A DNA stretch of 64,000 nt, taken from NCBI RefSeq assembly GCF_905221025.1, contig NZ_CAJNBL010000026.1, positions 1 through 64,000 on the forward strand, read 5' to 3'. This DNA comes from Candidatus Nitrotoga fabula. GTDB lineage: Bacteria > Pseudomonadota > Gammaproteobacteria > Burkholderiales > Gallionellaceae. Position 1 is the first letter of the stretch. Each line of letters begins with the position of its first letter. A program made the translations under genes and the position numbers. Below the pieces are notes generated by a model. The model saw only the letters and a list, made by a program, of their open reading frames with translations, was not told where the DNA came from and ran no database searches. Below are positions 29,101 through 40,151 of this stretch, piece after piece.

Positions 29101-30078
29101 TCCCCCTGCACCAGTAGCAGCCCCCGCAAAGGGAGAAATGGCCGTAGGATGATTATGGGTTTCCACCTTCATCAGCGTATGCGTCAATTCCTCGCAATAA
29201 GCATACTCACCGCCGGCACAGGGATAAAATCGTTCGATGCATGCCCCCTCTATCACGGAAGAATTATCGGAATAAGCAACAACCGTACCTTCCGGGTGCA
29301 GCTTATGGGTATTGCGTATCATGCCGAAGAGCGAAATTTCCTGCGGTTCACCATCTATAACCCAATCCGCATTAAAAATTTTGTGACGACAATGTTCCGA
29401 ATTCGCCTGGGCAAACATCATCAATTCCACATCGGTAGGATTACGCCCCATCTGGATGAAATTTTCCAGCAAATAGTCTATTTCATCGGCGGATAATGCC
29501 AGCCCCATATCACTATTCGCCGTATCAAGTGCAGCTTTTCCACCATTCATAATATCGACTATGGATAGTGGCAATGGCTCACTGTGAAAGAAAATCTTTT
29601 TAGCCACCCCATCAAAGCCTGCCTGCAATAAAACATCAGGCCCCAACATGGATTCCGTCATCCGGTCATGCAACAATGGCTGCAACAGTTTCAACTCTGT
29701 TAGAGTCAGATTTTTATCATTCTCAACCCGAACAGAATACACAATGCCACGTTCGATGCGATCAACTGAATGCATGCCGCAATGATGCATAATATCCGTG
29801 GCCTTGGATGACCATGGAGAAATGGTGCCCAGTCGTGGCACAATTAATATCTGTGATATCTGATCTTCCTTCCCCTTCTCCAGCACGTTGTCCCCCAGCC
29901 CGAGGAGACTATCCAGCAGCATGATTTCAGCTGCAGACAACTCCTTGTTCAAAGAAACGAAGTACCAATGACATGCATTTTCTATGTGTACATCAGGTAT
30001 GGCCGTACCAACCAAAGCACGCAACTTTTCAAGACGGAAGGCAGATAACGCAGATTTTCCGGGGACAATGCGAAACAT
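26119..30078 (-). CDS. purL: Phosphoribosylformylglycinamidine synthase PurL
   Basis: 1319 residues, the large single-chain form of gammaproteobacteria and betaproteobacteria. It converts FGAR to FGAM in purine synthesis using glutamine and ATP. The N-terminal PurS-like domain is followed by FGAMS domains ([48 protein letters not shown]). The C-terminal glutaminase domain has the nucleophile in GVCNGCQM and MPHPER near the end. It lies alone, divergent from nnrD. Confidence 0.98.
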   Translation of the reverse strand: MFRIVPGKSALSAFRLEKLRALVGTAIPDVHIENACHWYFVSLNKELSAAEIMLLDSLLGLGDNVLEKGKEDQISQILIVPRLGTISPWSSKATDIMHHCGMHSVDRIERGIVYSVRVENDKNLTLTELKLLQPLLHDRMTESMLGPDVLLQAGFDGVAKKIFFHSEPLPLSIVDIMNGGKAALDTANSDMGLALSADEIDYLLENFIQMGRNPTDVELMMFAQANSEHCRHKIFNADWVIDGEPQEISLFGMIRNTHKLHPEGTVVAYSDNSSVIEGACIERFYPCAGGEYAYCEELTHTLMKVETHNHPTAISPFAGAATGAGGEIRDEGATGVGSKPKAGLTGFSVSNLNIPGFGQLWERTGGADSGISLDEDENVAPSVYGKPSRIASALQIMLEGPIGGAAFNNEFGRPNLAGYFRTYEETVNGEVRGYHKPIMLAGGVGSISALHTHKQALPVGALLIQLGGAGMLIGLGGGAASSMDTGANAEDLDFASVQRGNPEMQRRAQEVIDRCWQLGEHNPILSIHDVGAGGVSNALPELVHGGGRGAYFELRAIPSEEKGMSPLQIWSNEAQERYVLAIDSSRLAEFKALCERERCPFAILGNAIPEDKLIVHDELFENNAVDMPLSVLLGKPPRMTRNVKRRLVELPEFDPREIDLKDAIERILRLPSVADKTFLVSIGDRTVGGMSARDQMVGPWQVPVADVAVVLRGFNTVLGEAFALGERSPLAVFNAPSSGRMAVGEAITNIAAAHIEKIGDIKLSANWMAAAGHNGEDAALFDTVRAVGMELCPQLGISIPVGKDSMSMRSAWQEGLDRKEVTAPLSLVVTAFAPCVDVSRTLTPQLVVNLDTVLLLIDLGEGKNRMGGSALAQVYKQTGNVGPDLDNAKKLKNFFDVIQRLNGEGRLFAYHDRSDGGLFTTLCEMAFAAHVGLTIQMDGLPGDVLSSLFNEELGAVIQVNRKDVLYIQAMCKNVGLDAVHSIATLDTSGLIRIQKQGTTLFSDTGVNLRRIWSETTFHMQKLRDNPVCAQQEYDCILDSADPGLHVQLTYDLNVSIVAPALLKLRPKIAILREQGVNGHVEMAAAFDRAGFASVDVHMSDIISGRVKLAEFHGLAACGGFSYGDVLGAGEGWAKSILFNQRARDEFEVFFKRDNTFALGVCNGCQMMSNLHEIIPGAEHWAHFGRNLSEQFESRFVMVEVQHSPSILFDGMAGSRMPIVVAHGEGYARFRNGQHLNVAQPLITLRYVNHYGQPTEIYPLNPNGSPQGITGLTSVDGRFNIMMPHPERLFLALQYSWRPAEWTVNGAWLRMFQNARKWVN

Positions 30079-30158
30079 ATACAGGCTCTCAGGACTTTTA
30101 AAATCAGCTTATTATTATACTATGCAGCCTTACTGCCCACCCGGAAAGAAATATTTTT

Positions 30159-31022
30159 ATGCCAGCTTCACAACACGCTCCCAGCATTACCTCCAGACAG
30201 GTTTCTGCATATCTCTCACCAAGACCTCACGACAGCCATAAGGGCAATTTCGGCACAGCAGCCATTATTGGGGGGGCTCCAGGCATGATCGGCGCGGCAA
30301 TGCTGGCAGGACGTGCTGCACTCAAGCTCGGAGCCGGAACAGTACATATAGGTATGCTGGCAGAAAATACCATGAGTGTGGATATAAATCAGCCTGAATT
30401 AATGATACATAGTGCCCATACTGTACTGCACTTGCCCAGGCTGAGTGTTTTAGCCATAGGATGCGGAATGGGAAATGGCGAAACTGCCCAGCAAATTTTG
30501 CAGGACGTACTCCATCTTAATTCCGTACTGGTAATTGATGCAGACGGGCTTAACATTCTCGCTCTTCGCCCTGATTTACGCACGATGTTAATTTCACGTG
30601 ATCAGGATTGTGTGTTAACACCACATCCGGGCGAAGCTGCACGTCTGCTTGGTTGCTCAACGGAAGATGTGCAAACTTCACGCCTGGAATCCGCAAAAGA
30701 ACTCGCCAGTATCTATCGCAGCGCGGTTGTACTAAAAGGAGCAGAAAGCCTGTGCGTCACCCACGCTGGAACAGCTTATGTCAACAAAACCGGCAACCCT
30801 GGCATGAGCAGCCCTGGAATGGGCGATGCACTGACCGGCATGATCGCTGCCTTTGTCGCACAAGGATTAAATGCAGATCAAGCATTGTTGCTTGCGGTAC
30901 ATCTGCACGGATCAGCAGGAGATACATTGGCCAAACAGGGGATAACAATCGGCATGACCGCTTCTGAAGTTATCGAATGCGCGCGTAAGATACTGAACCA
31001 ATGGGTTAAACCCGGATATTGA
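30159..31022 (+). CDS. nnrD: ADP/ATP-dependent NAD(P)H-hydrate dehydratase
   Basis: 287 residues, ribokinase-like fold. It dehydrates the S form of NAD(P)H hydrate, repairing damaged cofactor. HKGNFGTAAIIGGAPGMIGAA, VIDADGLN, TPHPGEAARLLG, VLKGAES and the catalytic-Asp segment NPGMSSPGMGDALTG are family hallmarks. It is the dehydratase alone: the NnrE epimerase domain that is often fused N-terminally is missing. It is followed 63 bp later by a SpeE-like gene on the same strand. Confidence 0.94.
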   Translation: MPASQHAPSITSRQVSAYLSPRPHDSHKGNFGTAAIIGGAPGMIGAAMLAGRAALKLGAGTVHIGMLAENTMSVDINQPELMIHSAHTVLHLPRLSVLAIGCGMGNGETAQQILQDVLHLNSVLVIDADGLNILALRPDLRTMLISRDQDCVLTPHPGEAARLLGCSTEDVQTSRLESAKELASIYRSAVVLKGAESLCVTHAGTAYVNKTGNPGMSSPGMGDALTGMIAAFVAQGLNADQALLLAVHLHGSAGDTLAKQGITIGMTASEVIECARKILNQWVKPGY

Positions 31023-31085
31023 ACCTGTTAGTGTTTACACATGGAAAAACTTACTCTGAATATTTATTACGCATTAGGTTAAAAC

Positions 31086-31841
31086 ATGAGCATCCCGATT
31101 GATATCCGCGAGCAATCCGGAATCCGCACCCTGCACTTTGGCTCTGAATGGATCCAGGGCGCAATGCGCATTGCGCGCCCATGGAGCCTGGAACTGAATT
31201 ACACCAAAGAAATGATGGCGAGTTTACTACTGCGGAGGGAAAGTCACTTTCCCAGAAAAGTATTGCTGATTGGTCTTGGGGCAGCCTCTCTGACCAAATT
31301 TCTATATCGCAACTACCCACTGGCAAAACTTACCGTAGTGGAAATCGAACCTGCAGTCATTGCTGCTGCACGTCAGTTTTTCAAACTGCCGGAAGACCCG
31401 AAAAGATTAAAAATCGTGATTGAAGATGGTGCAGAATATATCCTTAAAAGCAAACAGACCTATGACCTGATCCTGGTCGATGGGTTTGACGCATATGCCC
31501 GGGCAGGTGTACTCGAAACCTTGCAGTTCTACCAGGTTGTACGCGCACATCTGAACAAATACGGCATTATGGCTGCCAATCTCTTAGGGCGCGAACGTGG
31601 TTTTAAAAAAACTGTGGAGCGGATTCATCAGGCCTTTGACGGCCGTGTTTTAATTTTACCTGCCTGCGACAGTGGAAACGCCATTGCATTTGCGGTCTCA
31701 GGCGAACCGATTTCCACCTCGATAGATGACCTGAAAGAACAGGCCGAAACATTGAAAAGAAAAACCGGCCTCAATCTGAAAGCAACCCTGGCACGACTGG
31801 AATATGCCCAAAATTACAGTGGAGGAATACTTGAGATATAA
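31086..31841 (+). CDS. Spermidine synthase-like methyltransferase-fold protein
   Basis: 251 residues with a Rossmann fold: VLLIGLGAASLTKFLYRNYP (motif I), VEIEPAVIAAARQFF, EDGAEYI and YDLILVDGFDAYA. This resembles SpeE-type aminopropyltransferases (COG0421). However, the GGGDGG loop of true enzymes is GLGAAS, and the DSSDP active-site motif is VDGFDA. I therefore expect a related transferase rather than a genuine spermidine synthase. No partner decarboxylase gene is nearby. Confidence 0.82.
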   Translation: MSIPIDIREQSGIRTLHFGSEWIQGAMRIARPWSLELNYTKEMMASLLLRRESHFPRKVLLIGLGAASLTKFLYRNYPLAKLTVVEIEPAVIAAARQFFKLPEDPKRLKIVIEDGAEYILKSKQTYDLILVDGFDAYARAGVLETLQFYQVVRAHLNKYGIMAANLLGRERGFKKTVERIHQAFDGRVLILPACDSGNAIAFAVSGEPISTSIDDLKEQAETLKRKTGLNLKATLARLEYAQNYSGGILEI

Positions 31842-32069
31842 CATTCAATATATCCTGCCAGTCGAAAGACGGGTTGGCATTATCCATGCGTACGCATTAC
31901 CCCGCCTCTATCCATACTTAAAAATAAGGTTTTTTACACCTTGAGAACGATCATTCATTAGAACGAAGAGGGAACAGATTGCCACAGGGCAATACAGCCC
32001 GCTCCCTCCGGACCTGCCAATTCTCGTATTTGCAATCCAGTTTAGCAACCTATTGATATTGATCGAGAA

Positions 32070-34460
32070 TTACCTACGGTTCTGTATAGAGCGCTCTGCC
32101 AGATACAACCATGTTTCAACTATTGTATCCGGGTTCAGCGAAATCGCTTCAACCCCCTGCTCAACCAGCCACTGGGCCAAATCTGGATAATCGGATGGAC
32201 CCTGTCCACAAACCCCAATATATTTATTGGCCCTGCGACAAGCCTGGATTGCCATCCGGAACAATTCTTTTACAGCCTGATTACGCTCATCAAAAGCTCC
32301 AGCCACCAAACCCGATTCACGGTCTATGCCAAGAGTAAGCTGGGTCAGGTCATTTGATCCTATAGAAAAACCATCGAAATATTCCAGAAATTGATCCGCC
32401 AATAACGCATTGGAAGGAATCTCGCACATCATGATTACGCGCAGACCATTTTCACCACGTCTCAGTCCATTGGCAGCCAATTCTGCGATAACCAGCCTGG
32501 CCTCATCGAGTGTGCGCACAAAGGGAATCATGACCTCAATATTAGTCAATCCGATTTCATCACGCACACGGCGTATAGCACGACACTCCAGTGCAAAGCA
32601 GCCACGAAAACTGTCCCATATATACCGTGATGCTCCCCGTACACCGATCATCGGGTTTTCTTCATCCGGTTCATATCTGGAACCTCCAAGCAAACGGGAA
32701 TATTCATTCGATTTAAAATCCGAAAAACGCACTATCACCGGTTTGGGAGCAAATGCCGCACCCAGCATAGCCATGCCTTCAACCAGTTTCTCGACATAAA
32801 AATCGATAGGCGAAGCATAACCTGCAGCCTTGATTTCCACCTGTTCCTTCAACTCCAAAGGCAAATTCGGATAATCCAGCACTGCATTGGGATGTACCCC
32901 TATCATCCGTGCAATAATGAATTCCAGCCGCGCCAACCCCACTCCAGCATTGGGCAGAAGGCAGGATTCAAATGCCAACTCCGGGCTCGCCACATTCAAA
33001 CTGAGTTTAATCGGCGGTACAGGCATTTGATCCAGCGCCAGATCCGACACATCAATGTCGAGCATACCCTCATAAACTTTGCCTATCTCGCCTTCAGCAC
33101 AGGAAACGGTTACTGCATTACCATGCCTAAGCGTCTGAGTTGCATCCCCACATCCAACCACAGCCGGAATACCAAGCTCGCGTGCAACAATAGCCGCATG
33201 ACAGGTACGCCCCCCCCGGTTGGTCACAATCGCAGCAGCACGCTTCATTACGGGTTCCCAGTCCGGATCTGTCATGTCCGTTACAAGCACATCACCTTTC
33301 TGGATCTGGTTCATTTGACTGGCATTCTCAACCACACAAACTGAACCGCTACCTATCCTTTGCCCAACAGCACGGCCACTGACCAGAACTTGAGACACAT
33401 CTCTTAACCTGTAACGTCTCACGCTGCCCTGAGCTTTATGCACCTGAACTGTTTCTGGTCTTGCCTGCAATATATATAACTTACCGTCCAAGCCATCCTT
33501 GCCCCATTCAATATCCATCGCACGGCCATAATGCTGTTCAATGAGCAAAGCATAACTTGCCAGTTCTTCCGCTTCAGCATCGGTAATGGAAAAACACCGG
33601 CTCTCTGCCTGAGGCACTTCCACAGTACGTACGGAATATCCTGTCTCCCTGGTCGCACCAAATATCATTTTGATTTCTTTGCTGCCAAGATTACGATTGA
33701 TCACTGCAGCTTTATTTTGTCTTAATGCCGGCTTGTACACATAAAACTCGTCCGGATTGACTGCTCCCTGCACTACCGTTTCACCCAGACCATAGGCAGA
33801 CGTGATAAGAACAACCTGGTCAAAACCGGTTTCAGTGTCCAGTGTAAACATTACGCCACTTGCACCCATATCGCTGCGCACCATGCGCTGAACACAGGCA
33901 GACAAGGCTACATCCTGATGCCTAAAGCCCTGATGGGTACGATAAGCAATAGCTCGGTCATTAAACAATGAAGCGAATACCATTTTGATGGCTGCAAGAA
34001 TCTGCTCCACACCATAAATATTCAGAAAAGTTTCTTGCTGTCCCGCAAAGGAGGCATCTGGCAAATCTTCCGCGGTAGCAGAAGAACGAATAGCCCAGGA
34101 AATATCTACCCCGGCATCAGCCTGCATTTTTCCGTATATATCGCGCACATCACTTTCAAGGCGCCAGGGCAGGGGCGCATCCATTATCCACTGGCGCACA
34201 CGGGCGCCTGCCGCAGCCAGCGCGGTCACATCATCCACGGCAAGATTGTCCAGCTCCAGCCAGATACGCTTGTCCAAATCATTCTGCGAAAGAAAATCAC
34301 GATATGCCGCGGCTGTAGTTGCAAAGCCACCCGGTACTCGCACACCCAGATGGGCAAGCTGATTGATCATTTCTCCAAGCGATGCATTTTTTCCACCGAC
34401 TGTAGCTACATCACTCATGCGCAATACTTCAAGCCAAACCACGTTTTGTTGCTGTGACAT
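32070..34460 (-). CDS. ppsA: Phosphoenolpyruvate synthase
   Basis: 796 residues, close to the 792 of E. coli. It makes PEP from pyruvate with ATP going to AMP and phosphate, feeding gluconeogenesis. The ATP-binding domain ([34 protein letters not shown]), the phospho-His motif [13 protein letters not shown] and the C-terminal PEP barrel ending in [10 protein letters not shown] with the catalytic Cys are intact. The ATG at 34460 is preceded by GGGGTGAAG; a frame starting 11 codons earlier lacks this. Confidence 0.97.
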   Translation of the reverse strand: MSQQQNVVWLEVLRMSDVATVGGKNASLGEMINQLAHLGVRVPGGFATTAAAYRDFLSQNDLDKRIWLELDNLAVDDVTALAAAGARVRQWIMDAPLPWRLESDVRDIYGKMQADAGVDISWAIRSSATAEDLPDASFAGQQETFLNIYGVEQILAAIKMVFASLFNDRAIAYRTHQGFRHQDVALSACVQRMVRSDMGASGVMFTLDTETGFDQVVLITSAYGLGETVVQGAVNPDEFYVYKPALRQNKAAVINRNLGSKEIKMIFGATRETGYSVRTVEVPQAESRCFSITDAEAEELASYALLIEQHYGRAMDIEWGKDGLDGKLYILQARPETVQVHKAQGSVRRYRLRDVSQVLVSGRAVGQRIGSGSVCVVENASQMNQIQKGDVLVTDMTDPDWEPVMKRAAAIVTNRGGRTCHAAIVARELGIPAVVGCGDATQTLRHGNAVTVSCAEGEIGKVYEGMLDIDVSDLALDQMPVPPIKLSLNVASPELAFESCLLPNAGVGLARLEFIIARMIGVHPNAVLDYPNLPLELKEQVEIKAAGYASPIDFYVEKLVEGMAMLGAAFAPKPVIVRFSDFKSNEYSRLLGGSRYEPDEENPMIGVRGASRYIWDSFRGCFALECRAIRRVRDEIGLTNIEVMIPFVRTLDEARLVIAELAANGLRRGENGLRVIMMCEIPSNALLADQFLEYFDGFSIGSNDLTQLTLGIDRESGLVAGAFDERNQAVKELFRMAIQACRRANKYIGVCGQGPSDYPDLAQWLVEQGVEAISLNPDTIVETWLYLAERSIQNRR

Positions 34461-34836
34461 TTCTTCACCCCACCATAATGGCTGCATAATCAAACCCTGG
34501 AATACAACATTAACTGCAATCCAGCATCAATCCCCTTCATCCCCCACATAACCCATTATATAAACCAGACAGAAATCCGTTGGTTAAAATTCATAATCCC
34601 ATACCTTCCATATCCCCATCCAGAATCAACCAAGCATGGCTCCACTCATGCAAAAAGCGAAATCGCGCCACTCCTGAATGGCTCAGTCCCAATAAAATAC
34701 CTTGCAAAAACAATAAATAACAAAAAATCCCCAACTAGGCTAATTTTTTCTGATTCCCTGATTCATAATTGACTTGACGAATGTGATCACTGTACCTTAT
34801 TGTTCAAATTAAGAAAATGCATCCATAGAGGTCTCG
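34461..34836. other. Divergent promoter region ppsA / universal stress protein gene
   Basis: No gene is seen. A candidate uspA promoter is TTGACT (34769-34774) with TACCTT (34793-34798) at 18-bp spacing. The perfect 8-bp palindrome GTGATCAC (34783-34790) lies within the spacer and could be a regulator site. The hexamers are only moderate. Confidence 0.4.
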
Positions 34837-35286
34837 ATGAACCCGCAAACAATAGTAGTGGCCATGCCCACAGAAGAAGCGTTCATGCCAAGTATTTCAA
34901 GATGGGGGCATGAATATTCCTGGACTCACAAGGAAGTACATTTCGTCCATGTCATTGAAAAATATGTACGCGTAAGCGACATGGGGATTGAAGACCTTCC
35001 GGACAGGAACACCGTTGAAATCCTGAAACGCAAAACGCTGGACTTTATCAAAAACAAGGCAAAGGAAATGATGCCGGCAACGGCTTTTAAAAAAGCACAC
35101 TTTGAAGTTATATTTGCACAGTCTCCTGCCGAACAGATTGCCGAATACGCAAGAGCAATCAACGCTGGTTTAATTGTAATCGCAACAAGAAACAAACATG
35201 GATTTTCTGGTCTGTTCCTGAGTTCATTCGCAGACCGGATCTTAAAACTATCATCCTGTGATGTTCTGGTTTTAAGGCAAAATTAG
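34837..35286 (+). CDS. Universal stress protein (UspA family)
   Basis: 149 residues with the alpha/beta Usp fold. TIVVAMPTEEAF opens it, and the C-terminal nucleotide-binding signature appears as GLIVIATRNKHGFSGLFLSSFADRILKLSSCDVLVL, close to G-x2-G-x9-G(S/T). In place of the second glycine-serine the loop has FLSSF, so ATP binding is uncertain. GAGG precedes the ATG. It lies upstream of the carbonic anhydrase-SulP pair but is separated from it by 700 bp. Confidence 0.9.
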   Translation: MNPQTIVVAMPTEEAFMPSISRWGHEYSWTHKEVHFVHVIEKYVRVSDMGIEDLPDRNTVEILKRKTLDFIKNKAKEMMPATAFKKAHFEVIFAQSPAEQIAEYARAINAGLIVIATRNKHGFSGLFLSSFADRILKLSSCDVLVLRQN

Positions 35287-36002
35287 TATTCCCGAAAAAT
35301 TCGGCTGGATATCTGGATATTCAGTCCTGTTTAAGGCCTTTTGCAAACGCATGGACCAATAAAAACTTCGCACAATATCTGTCCGGATACTACAAATGGA
35401 AACGACATCTCATTGCCCTTATCATGAGAGTTGCACGACTACCCCATTTACCAGAACATTCAACCGTTCTGTGTAAAATAACCATGCTCTTGATTCTATA
35501 TTAATTCTGTCAACCCGAATTTTACCGATGCGTTTTTAGAAAATATGAACAAGCTTTTGTTATAAACAACAATCCCCAGAAAAACGATAGGCTCTCCCAG
35601 GATTTTTCCGGGCAAGTTGCTGATAATGCAAAAACCGAAAACCAGATTTTTACCAGATTTTTATTAGAATTCATCAGGTAAAATAATAAAACTTCCAATC
35701 TCCTCTTAATTTGTATATCCATGCAAAATGGCCTCTTGGCGTTAATTTAATTGCATGACTTCCCAAAATACTCGGAAAAATATTTTGCACCCAAAGCAAT
35801 TGGCACCATCGCAAAACACATATACATTTCCAAAGCACAGCATTCAAAACTATTAAAAAATGCACCATAGTCAGCAACCTGAATTGTTTTTTGCCTGATA
35901 GTTTGTGACCAGAATGCGGGCATGCCCTGCTACAAAAAATATTTGCATCAATGTACCCATAAACATTTAGATCAATCCAACAGCCAAACGCGAGAAACTT
36001 TG
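35287..36002. other. AT-rich intergenic region before the second carbonic anhydrase
   Basis: About 715 bp hold no convincing gene; small frames on the minus strand (35522-35722, 35674-35877) have no ribosome site and low-complexity composition. A short tandem repeat (CCAGATTTTTA twice, about 35640-35665) is visible. The promoter of the carbonic anhydrase gene must lie here, but I cannot define it. Confidence 0.5.
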
Positions 36003-36632
36003 ATGAACTTCAATAATGCTAGTGAAGACCTGACATTGCTTACCCCAGAGACTGCATTGCAGGCACTCAAGGATGGCAATGAACGCTTTGTCAACAACCT
36101 TAAACTTAACCGCAACCTGTTACAGCAATTAAATGAGGCTTCGGAAAAAAAACTTCCATTTGCCGTAATTCTGAGCTGCATAGATTCACGCGCATCGGCC
36201 GAGCTGATATTTGACCAGGGATTTGGTGATCTCGTCAGCATTCGGGTTGCCGGCAACATCATCAATGAAGACATTCTTGGCAGCATGGAATTTGCCTGCA
36301 AAATTGGAGGGGCAAAAATCATAGTCGTACTAGGTCATACCCGTTGTGGAGCAATAAAAGGCGCTTGTGATGATGTGAAGCTTGGAAACCTGACCAGCCT
36401 GATCGCCAAAATCAAGCCTGCCGTTGCAAGCATCCGCGATCCTGCAACCAACCGTAACTCCAAGAACCCTGAATTTACAGAAAAAGTTGCCGAAGCTAAT
36501 GTACGACAGGTCATAGCCAGTATCCGGCACCGGAGCGAAATCCTGCGAGATATGGTGGAACATAATGAAATTACAGTAGTAGGCGGGATGTACGATATCC
36601 AGACCGGAAGCATCGAATTCTATGAAAACTAG
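36003..36632 (+). CDS. Beta-class carbonic anhydrase, copy 2
   Basis: 209 residues from the ATG at 36003; the open frame continues 27 codons upstream with a Cys/His-rich sequence unlike the paralog, so that extension is rejected. CIDSR (Cys59, Asp61, Arg63) and GHTRCGA (His112, Cys115) give the complete zinc site. It matches copy 1 at 7521-8210 along nearly its full length but stops at IEFYEN, without the 20-residue tail. The SulP gene follows on the same strand at about 180 bp, a pairing found where the transporter carries bicarbonate. The enzyme should be cytoplasmic. Confidence 0.93.
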   Translation: MNFNNASEDLTLLTPETALQALKDGNERFVNNLKLNRNLLQQLNEASEKKLPFAVILSCIDSRASAELIFDQGFGDLVSIRVAGNIINEDILGSMEFACKIGGAKIIVVLGHTRCGAIKGACDDVKLGNLTSLIAKIKPAVASIRDPATNRNSKNPEFTEKVAEANVRQVIASIRHRSEILRDMVEHNEITVVGGMYDIQTGSIEFYEN

Positions 36633-36809
36633 TGCAACAGTTTTAAGGGCTGTTCCCCTTGCCATACATTCAGCATGGATATGAAAATGAGCAGCAGACC
36701 GCCGGTTACACCCTATCAATCTGGTCAAAAATTTTTCACAAAATTCTTATACCTTTCATTATTGTCCATAATATAATTCTGTCCAGATAACTACTTAGAG
36801 GCGAAAATC

Positions 36810-38450
36810 ATGAGCCAACAACCGTTACAGTACTACTTACGGCATCTGAAGGATGACATTCCGGCAGGAATTGCCGTATTCCTGGTTGCTTTGCCCCTAT
36901 GTCTCGGTATTGCACTGGCATCCGGCGCACCACTTTTTGCCGGGTTGATCGCCGGAATGGTGGGAGGCCTGGTCATATCCTGGCTAAGCGGTTCACAACT
37001 TAGCGTATCAGGCCCGGCAGCCGGTTTAACCGTAATTGTATTTAACGCCATCGAAACACTGGGAAGTTTCCAGGGGTTTCTGCTTGCCGTTGTCCTGGCG
37101 GGCGTCATGCAGCTGATCGCTGGATTCCTGAAGGCCGGGGTCATTGGAGCGTTTTTCCCTTCGGCAGTTATTAAAGGCATGTTGGCTGCCATTGGCATCA
37201 TTCTGATCATCAAACAGATTCCTCATGCCACCGGTTACAACGAACATTTCGGAGGCCCTGAAGCTTACTCACACGAAGAAGTACACGAGTTTTTCTTCCC
37301 GATCATGGATGCATTCAGTTCTATTTCGCACGGAGTCATCATAATTTCCGCCGTTTCCCTGTTACTACTGGTAATCTGGGAAAAACCCTGGGTTAAAAGT
37401 CAAAAATTTCTAAAGCTGATACCCGGGCCATTAGTCGCGGTGATATGGGGGGTACTCTACAATTTATCCGCTGAACGCTGGTTCCCAGATTGGTCTGTCG
37501 ATTCAATCCACCTGACAAACGTCCCGATATCCAATAATATTGGCGAATTCCTTAATAACTTCTCTTCTCCGGACTACAGTTACTGGACTAACCCTCAGCT
37601 ATATATCATCGCAGCAACACTCGCGATTATTGGAAGCCTTGAAACTTTGCTAAGTCTGGAAGCGGTAGACAAACTGGATCCGCTTAAACGTACATCGCCA
37701 ACCAACCGTGAATTGAAAGCCCAAGGGGTTGGAAATATAGTTTCCGGATTGATCGGGGGATTGCCACTTACTGCAGTTATCGTGCGTAGCGCCGGAAATA
37801 TCAACGCAGGCGGTAAGACCCCAGTATCCTGCTTTGTTCATGGCGTGTGTATTTTAATCAGTACACTGTTCTTGGCCCGCTATATAAATTATGTTCCACT
37901 TGGCTGTTTGTCCGGAATATTGCTGCATACCGGCTTCAAACTGGCTAAACCCGCCTTGTTCAAGGAATTTTACCGCAAAGGATTGAGCCAGCTGCTACCG
38001 TTTGTACTTACTATATCTGCAATTTTAGCAACTGACCTCTTAATAGGAATGGCCATCGGCATCACCATAGGACTGTTTTTCGTCATCAAGGCGAACTTCC
38101 GCGCTGCTATTACACTTACCCAGGATAAGTCATTTTATATACTGACATTCAACAAAGATGTAGCCTTCCTGAATAAGGCGTTACTTCGAAAGCTTCTTTC
38201 ACATGTACAACCGAACAGTACCCTTACTATCGATGCCAGCAAATCTCATTTTATTGACCATGACATTATTGAGACAATTGACGATTTCATGGTAACCGCT
38301 CCAAACCATAATATTTCTGTTGAGATTTATGATCTTTACGGTAAAGAGAAACTGAAAAAGCATGAAGATTTTGTCGTGCTTAAAGACCATTATGATAAAA
38401 GCCAGTCCAGCAGAAAAATGATTATCGATAAAAAAATAATTGGGTTGTAA
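36810..38450 (+). CDS. SulP-family anion (probable bicarbonate) transporter
   Basis: 546 residues. DIPAGIAVFLVALPLCLGIALASGAPLFAGLIAG is the SulP entry motif. About 12-14 helices run to residue 430, including SLETLLSLEAVDKLDPLKR and GLIGGLPLTAVIVRSAGNINAGGKT. A shortened STAS-like domain (about 450-525, LTIDASKSHFIDHDII) ends the protein. SulP proteins import sulfate, bicarbonate or dicarboxylates. The carbonic anhydrase gene just upstream argues for bicarbonate. The ATG is preceded by GAGG. It is clearly distinct from the larger SulP fusion at 44017-46179. Confidence 0.88.
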   Translation: MSQQPLQYYLRHLKDDIPAGIAVFLVALPLCLGIALASGAPLFAGLIAGMVGGLVISWLSGSQLSVSGPAAGLTVIVFNAIETLGSFQGFLLAVVLAGVMQLIAGFLKAGVIGAFFPSAVIKGMLAAIGIILIIKQIPHATGYNEHFGGPEAYSHEEVHEFFFPIMDAFSSISHGVIIISAVSLLLLVIWEKPWVKSQKFLKLIPGPLVAVIWGVLYNLSAERWFPDWSVDSIHLTNVPISNNIGEFLNNFSSPDYSYWTNPQLYIIAATLAIIGSLETLLSLEAVDKLDPLKRTSPTNRELKAQGVGNIVSGLIGGLPLTAVIVRSAGNINAGGKTPVSCFVHGVCILISTLFLARYINYVPLGCLSGILLHTGFKLAKPALFKEFYRKGLSQLLPFVLTISAILATDLLIGMAIGITIGLFFVIKANFRAAITLTQDKSFYILTFNKDVAFLNKALLRKLLSHVQPNSTLTIDASKSHFIDHDIIETIDDFMVTAPNHNISVEIYDLYGKEKLKKHEDFVVLKDHYDKSQSSRKMIIDKKIIGL

Positions 38451-38636
38451 TCATTCCTACCCATAGGTGGAGACCAGCAAATTTTTTAAGGCAGCAGTGC
38501 AATCTGAAATTTTCTAGCTATCCAGAAATACAGTACCGCTGCCTATTGTTGCCTGAGAAACGGATTGTTGCATAACCGGTCTCCACTATCAGATTGTCAC
38601 GGATTCATCCGATGCTGCCCATGCCTTTCCTGGGAC

Positions 38637-39689
38637 TTATCTGCTTAGCGTTTTTTCTAAAGAACACGTCTCAATCAACGTTTCACTGGAATGGGCGACA
38701 GCCCTGCAACTGGCACGACGCATTCTGTCATTGATTGCATTCCACTCTTGGGTAGCAGGTGGAGCTTCAGCCAAAATCCAGTTAAAAATTCCGCAATCAA
38801 GGCCATGCAGCGTTGCATAAAGTTTCCGAGCATATTCGGCAGAAGAATCCGGCATACAAAAACAGGTAATCCCATCCATACCTAAATTTTCAGCATCTTC
38901 ATTACCCATATTAAGAACCGCGACCCTATAACCCATGCTTGCAAGCTGACGTGCACGGTGTATCAGTTCCTTTCCCGAACATGCTTCAAAAGGTATTCCC
39001 GGGGCATAATGAGAATCCAGCATCCCTGAAGCCCTCACTTTCTGGACACCAGATTGGACTAGCAAAATCTTTTGACCAAGAACCTCTTCTATAGCCTCGA
39101 CTGCAAGACCACCTGGCCGCAATAATGTAGGGGTTTCCTGCACAAAACTAACGATCGTAGATTCAACGCCAATACGACATGCGCCACCATCCAGTATCAT
39201 CCCAACCTGCCCCCCCAGCTTTTCATGCACATGCTGCGCGGTTGTTGGGCTGAGCTGCCCGAAGCGATTCGCTGAAGGTGCAGCAATTCCCCCACCAAAT
39301 TCATGCAAAAGTGCAGCTGCAACAGGATGATCTGGCGCACGTAATCCCACCGTATTTTGACCTCCGGTCACCGCATCCGGAACCAGAGCAGAACGTTCCA
39401 GAATTAACGTAAGCGGGCCAGGCCAGAATGTCTTGGCCAGTTGCCAAGCTGCATCTGGAATATTTTTAGCCCACCGAGTTAGTTCTGAACCTGCTGCGAC
39501 ATGCACAATCAATGGATGAAAAGATGGGCGACCCTTGATCGCAAAAATTTTCTGCACCGCAAATGGATTAGAAGCATCCGCACCTAATCCATAAACAGTC
39601 TCTGTTGGAAATGCAACCGTTCCTCCTGATCTGAGCAAAGCAGCAGCAGATCGTATTTCTTTATCATCCGGAATAGTATTGAATTTCAC
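38637..39689 (-). CDS. tsaC: L-threonylcarbamoyladenylate synthase (Sua5/TsaC long form)
   Basis: 350 residues. It makes threonylcarbamoyl-AMP for the t6A37 modification of ANN-decoding tRNAs. The YrdC domain reads TVAFPTETVYGLGADA, IKGRPSFHPLIVHV and APSANRFGQLSPTTA. The additional C-terminal Sua5 domain (about 230-340) is joined by the usual SGMLDSHYAPGIPFE linker. The frame starts with GTG. It is 15 bp downstream of psiE on the same strand. Confidence 0.94.
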   Translation of the reverse strand: MKFNTIPDDKEIRSAAALLRSGGTVAFPTETVYGLGADASNPFAVQKIFAIKGRPSFHPLIVHVAAGSELTRWAKNIPDAAWQLAKTFWPGPLTLILERSALVPDAVTGGQNTVGLRAPDHPVAAALLHEFGGGIAAPSANRFGQLSPTTAQHVHEKLGGQVGMILDGGACRIGVESTIVSFVQETPTLLRPGGLAVEAIEEVLGQKILLVQSGVQKVRASGMLDSHYAPGIPFEACSGKELIHRARQLASMGYRVAVLNMGNEDAENLGMDGITCFCMPDSSAEYARKLYATLHGLDCGIFNWILAEAPPATQEWNAINDRMRRASCRAVAHSSETLIETCSLEKTLSR

Positions 39690-39704
39690 GAACCATGCCT
39701 GAAT

Positions 39705-40151
39705 TTAATCCTGCGACCGCTCAGTGTGTCGCAGCTCTGCCAGAGATTCGTCACCCGAGTACGGGTAACGTACATGCCCGAAACGAATAAGGAAAACTGC
39801 CAGTGTCAGCAGCAGAATAGACAAGGTTATCGCAAGCATCCGCCAATTATCCATGGCTTTCATATCCAGAATCAGATAACGAGCAAGTGCAACCATGCCA
39901 ATATACAAAGGAAAGCGAACGGGCAGTTTCCCGGAATGGTAATAAAGACCAACCATGGCAAGCACTTCCAGATAAAGGAAAAGCAGCAAAAGATCGGTCA
40001 ATGTTACCTGTGCAGCTCTCACCATAGTCATAGTCTCGCTTACCATGGCAAATACCGTGGCTATTGCGATAACCAGAAGTCCTAAATGTTCAACCAGTGA
40101 AAGGAGTCTTTGATTGAATTTTCTAATGGTAGGTTTTTTAAAATCGCTCAC
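39705..40151 (-). CDS. psiE: Phosphate-starvation-inducible PsiE family protein
   Basis: 148 residues with four hydrophobic helices. LTDLLLLFLYLEVLAMVGLYYHSGKLPVRFPLYIGMVALARYLILD carries the family core. E. coli PsiE is induced by phosphate starvation, but its role is unknown. No Pho box is visible upstream here. The frame begins with GTG at 40151. It lies directly upstream of tsaC and is probably co-transcribed with it. Confidence 0.9.
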   Translation of the reverse strand: MSDFKKPTIRKFNQRLLSLVEHLGLLVIAIATVFAMVSETMTMVRAAQVTLTDLLLLFLYLEVLAMVGLYYHSGKLPVRFPLYIGMVALARYLILDMKAMDNWRMLAITLSILLLTLAVFLIRFGHVRYPYSGDESLAELRHTERSQD

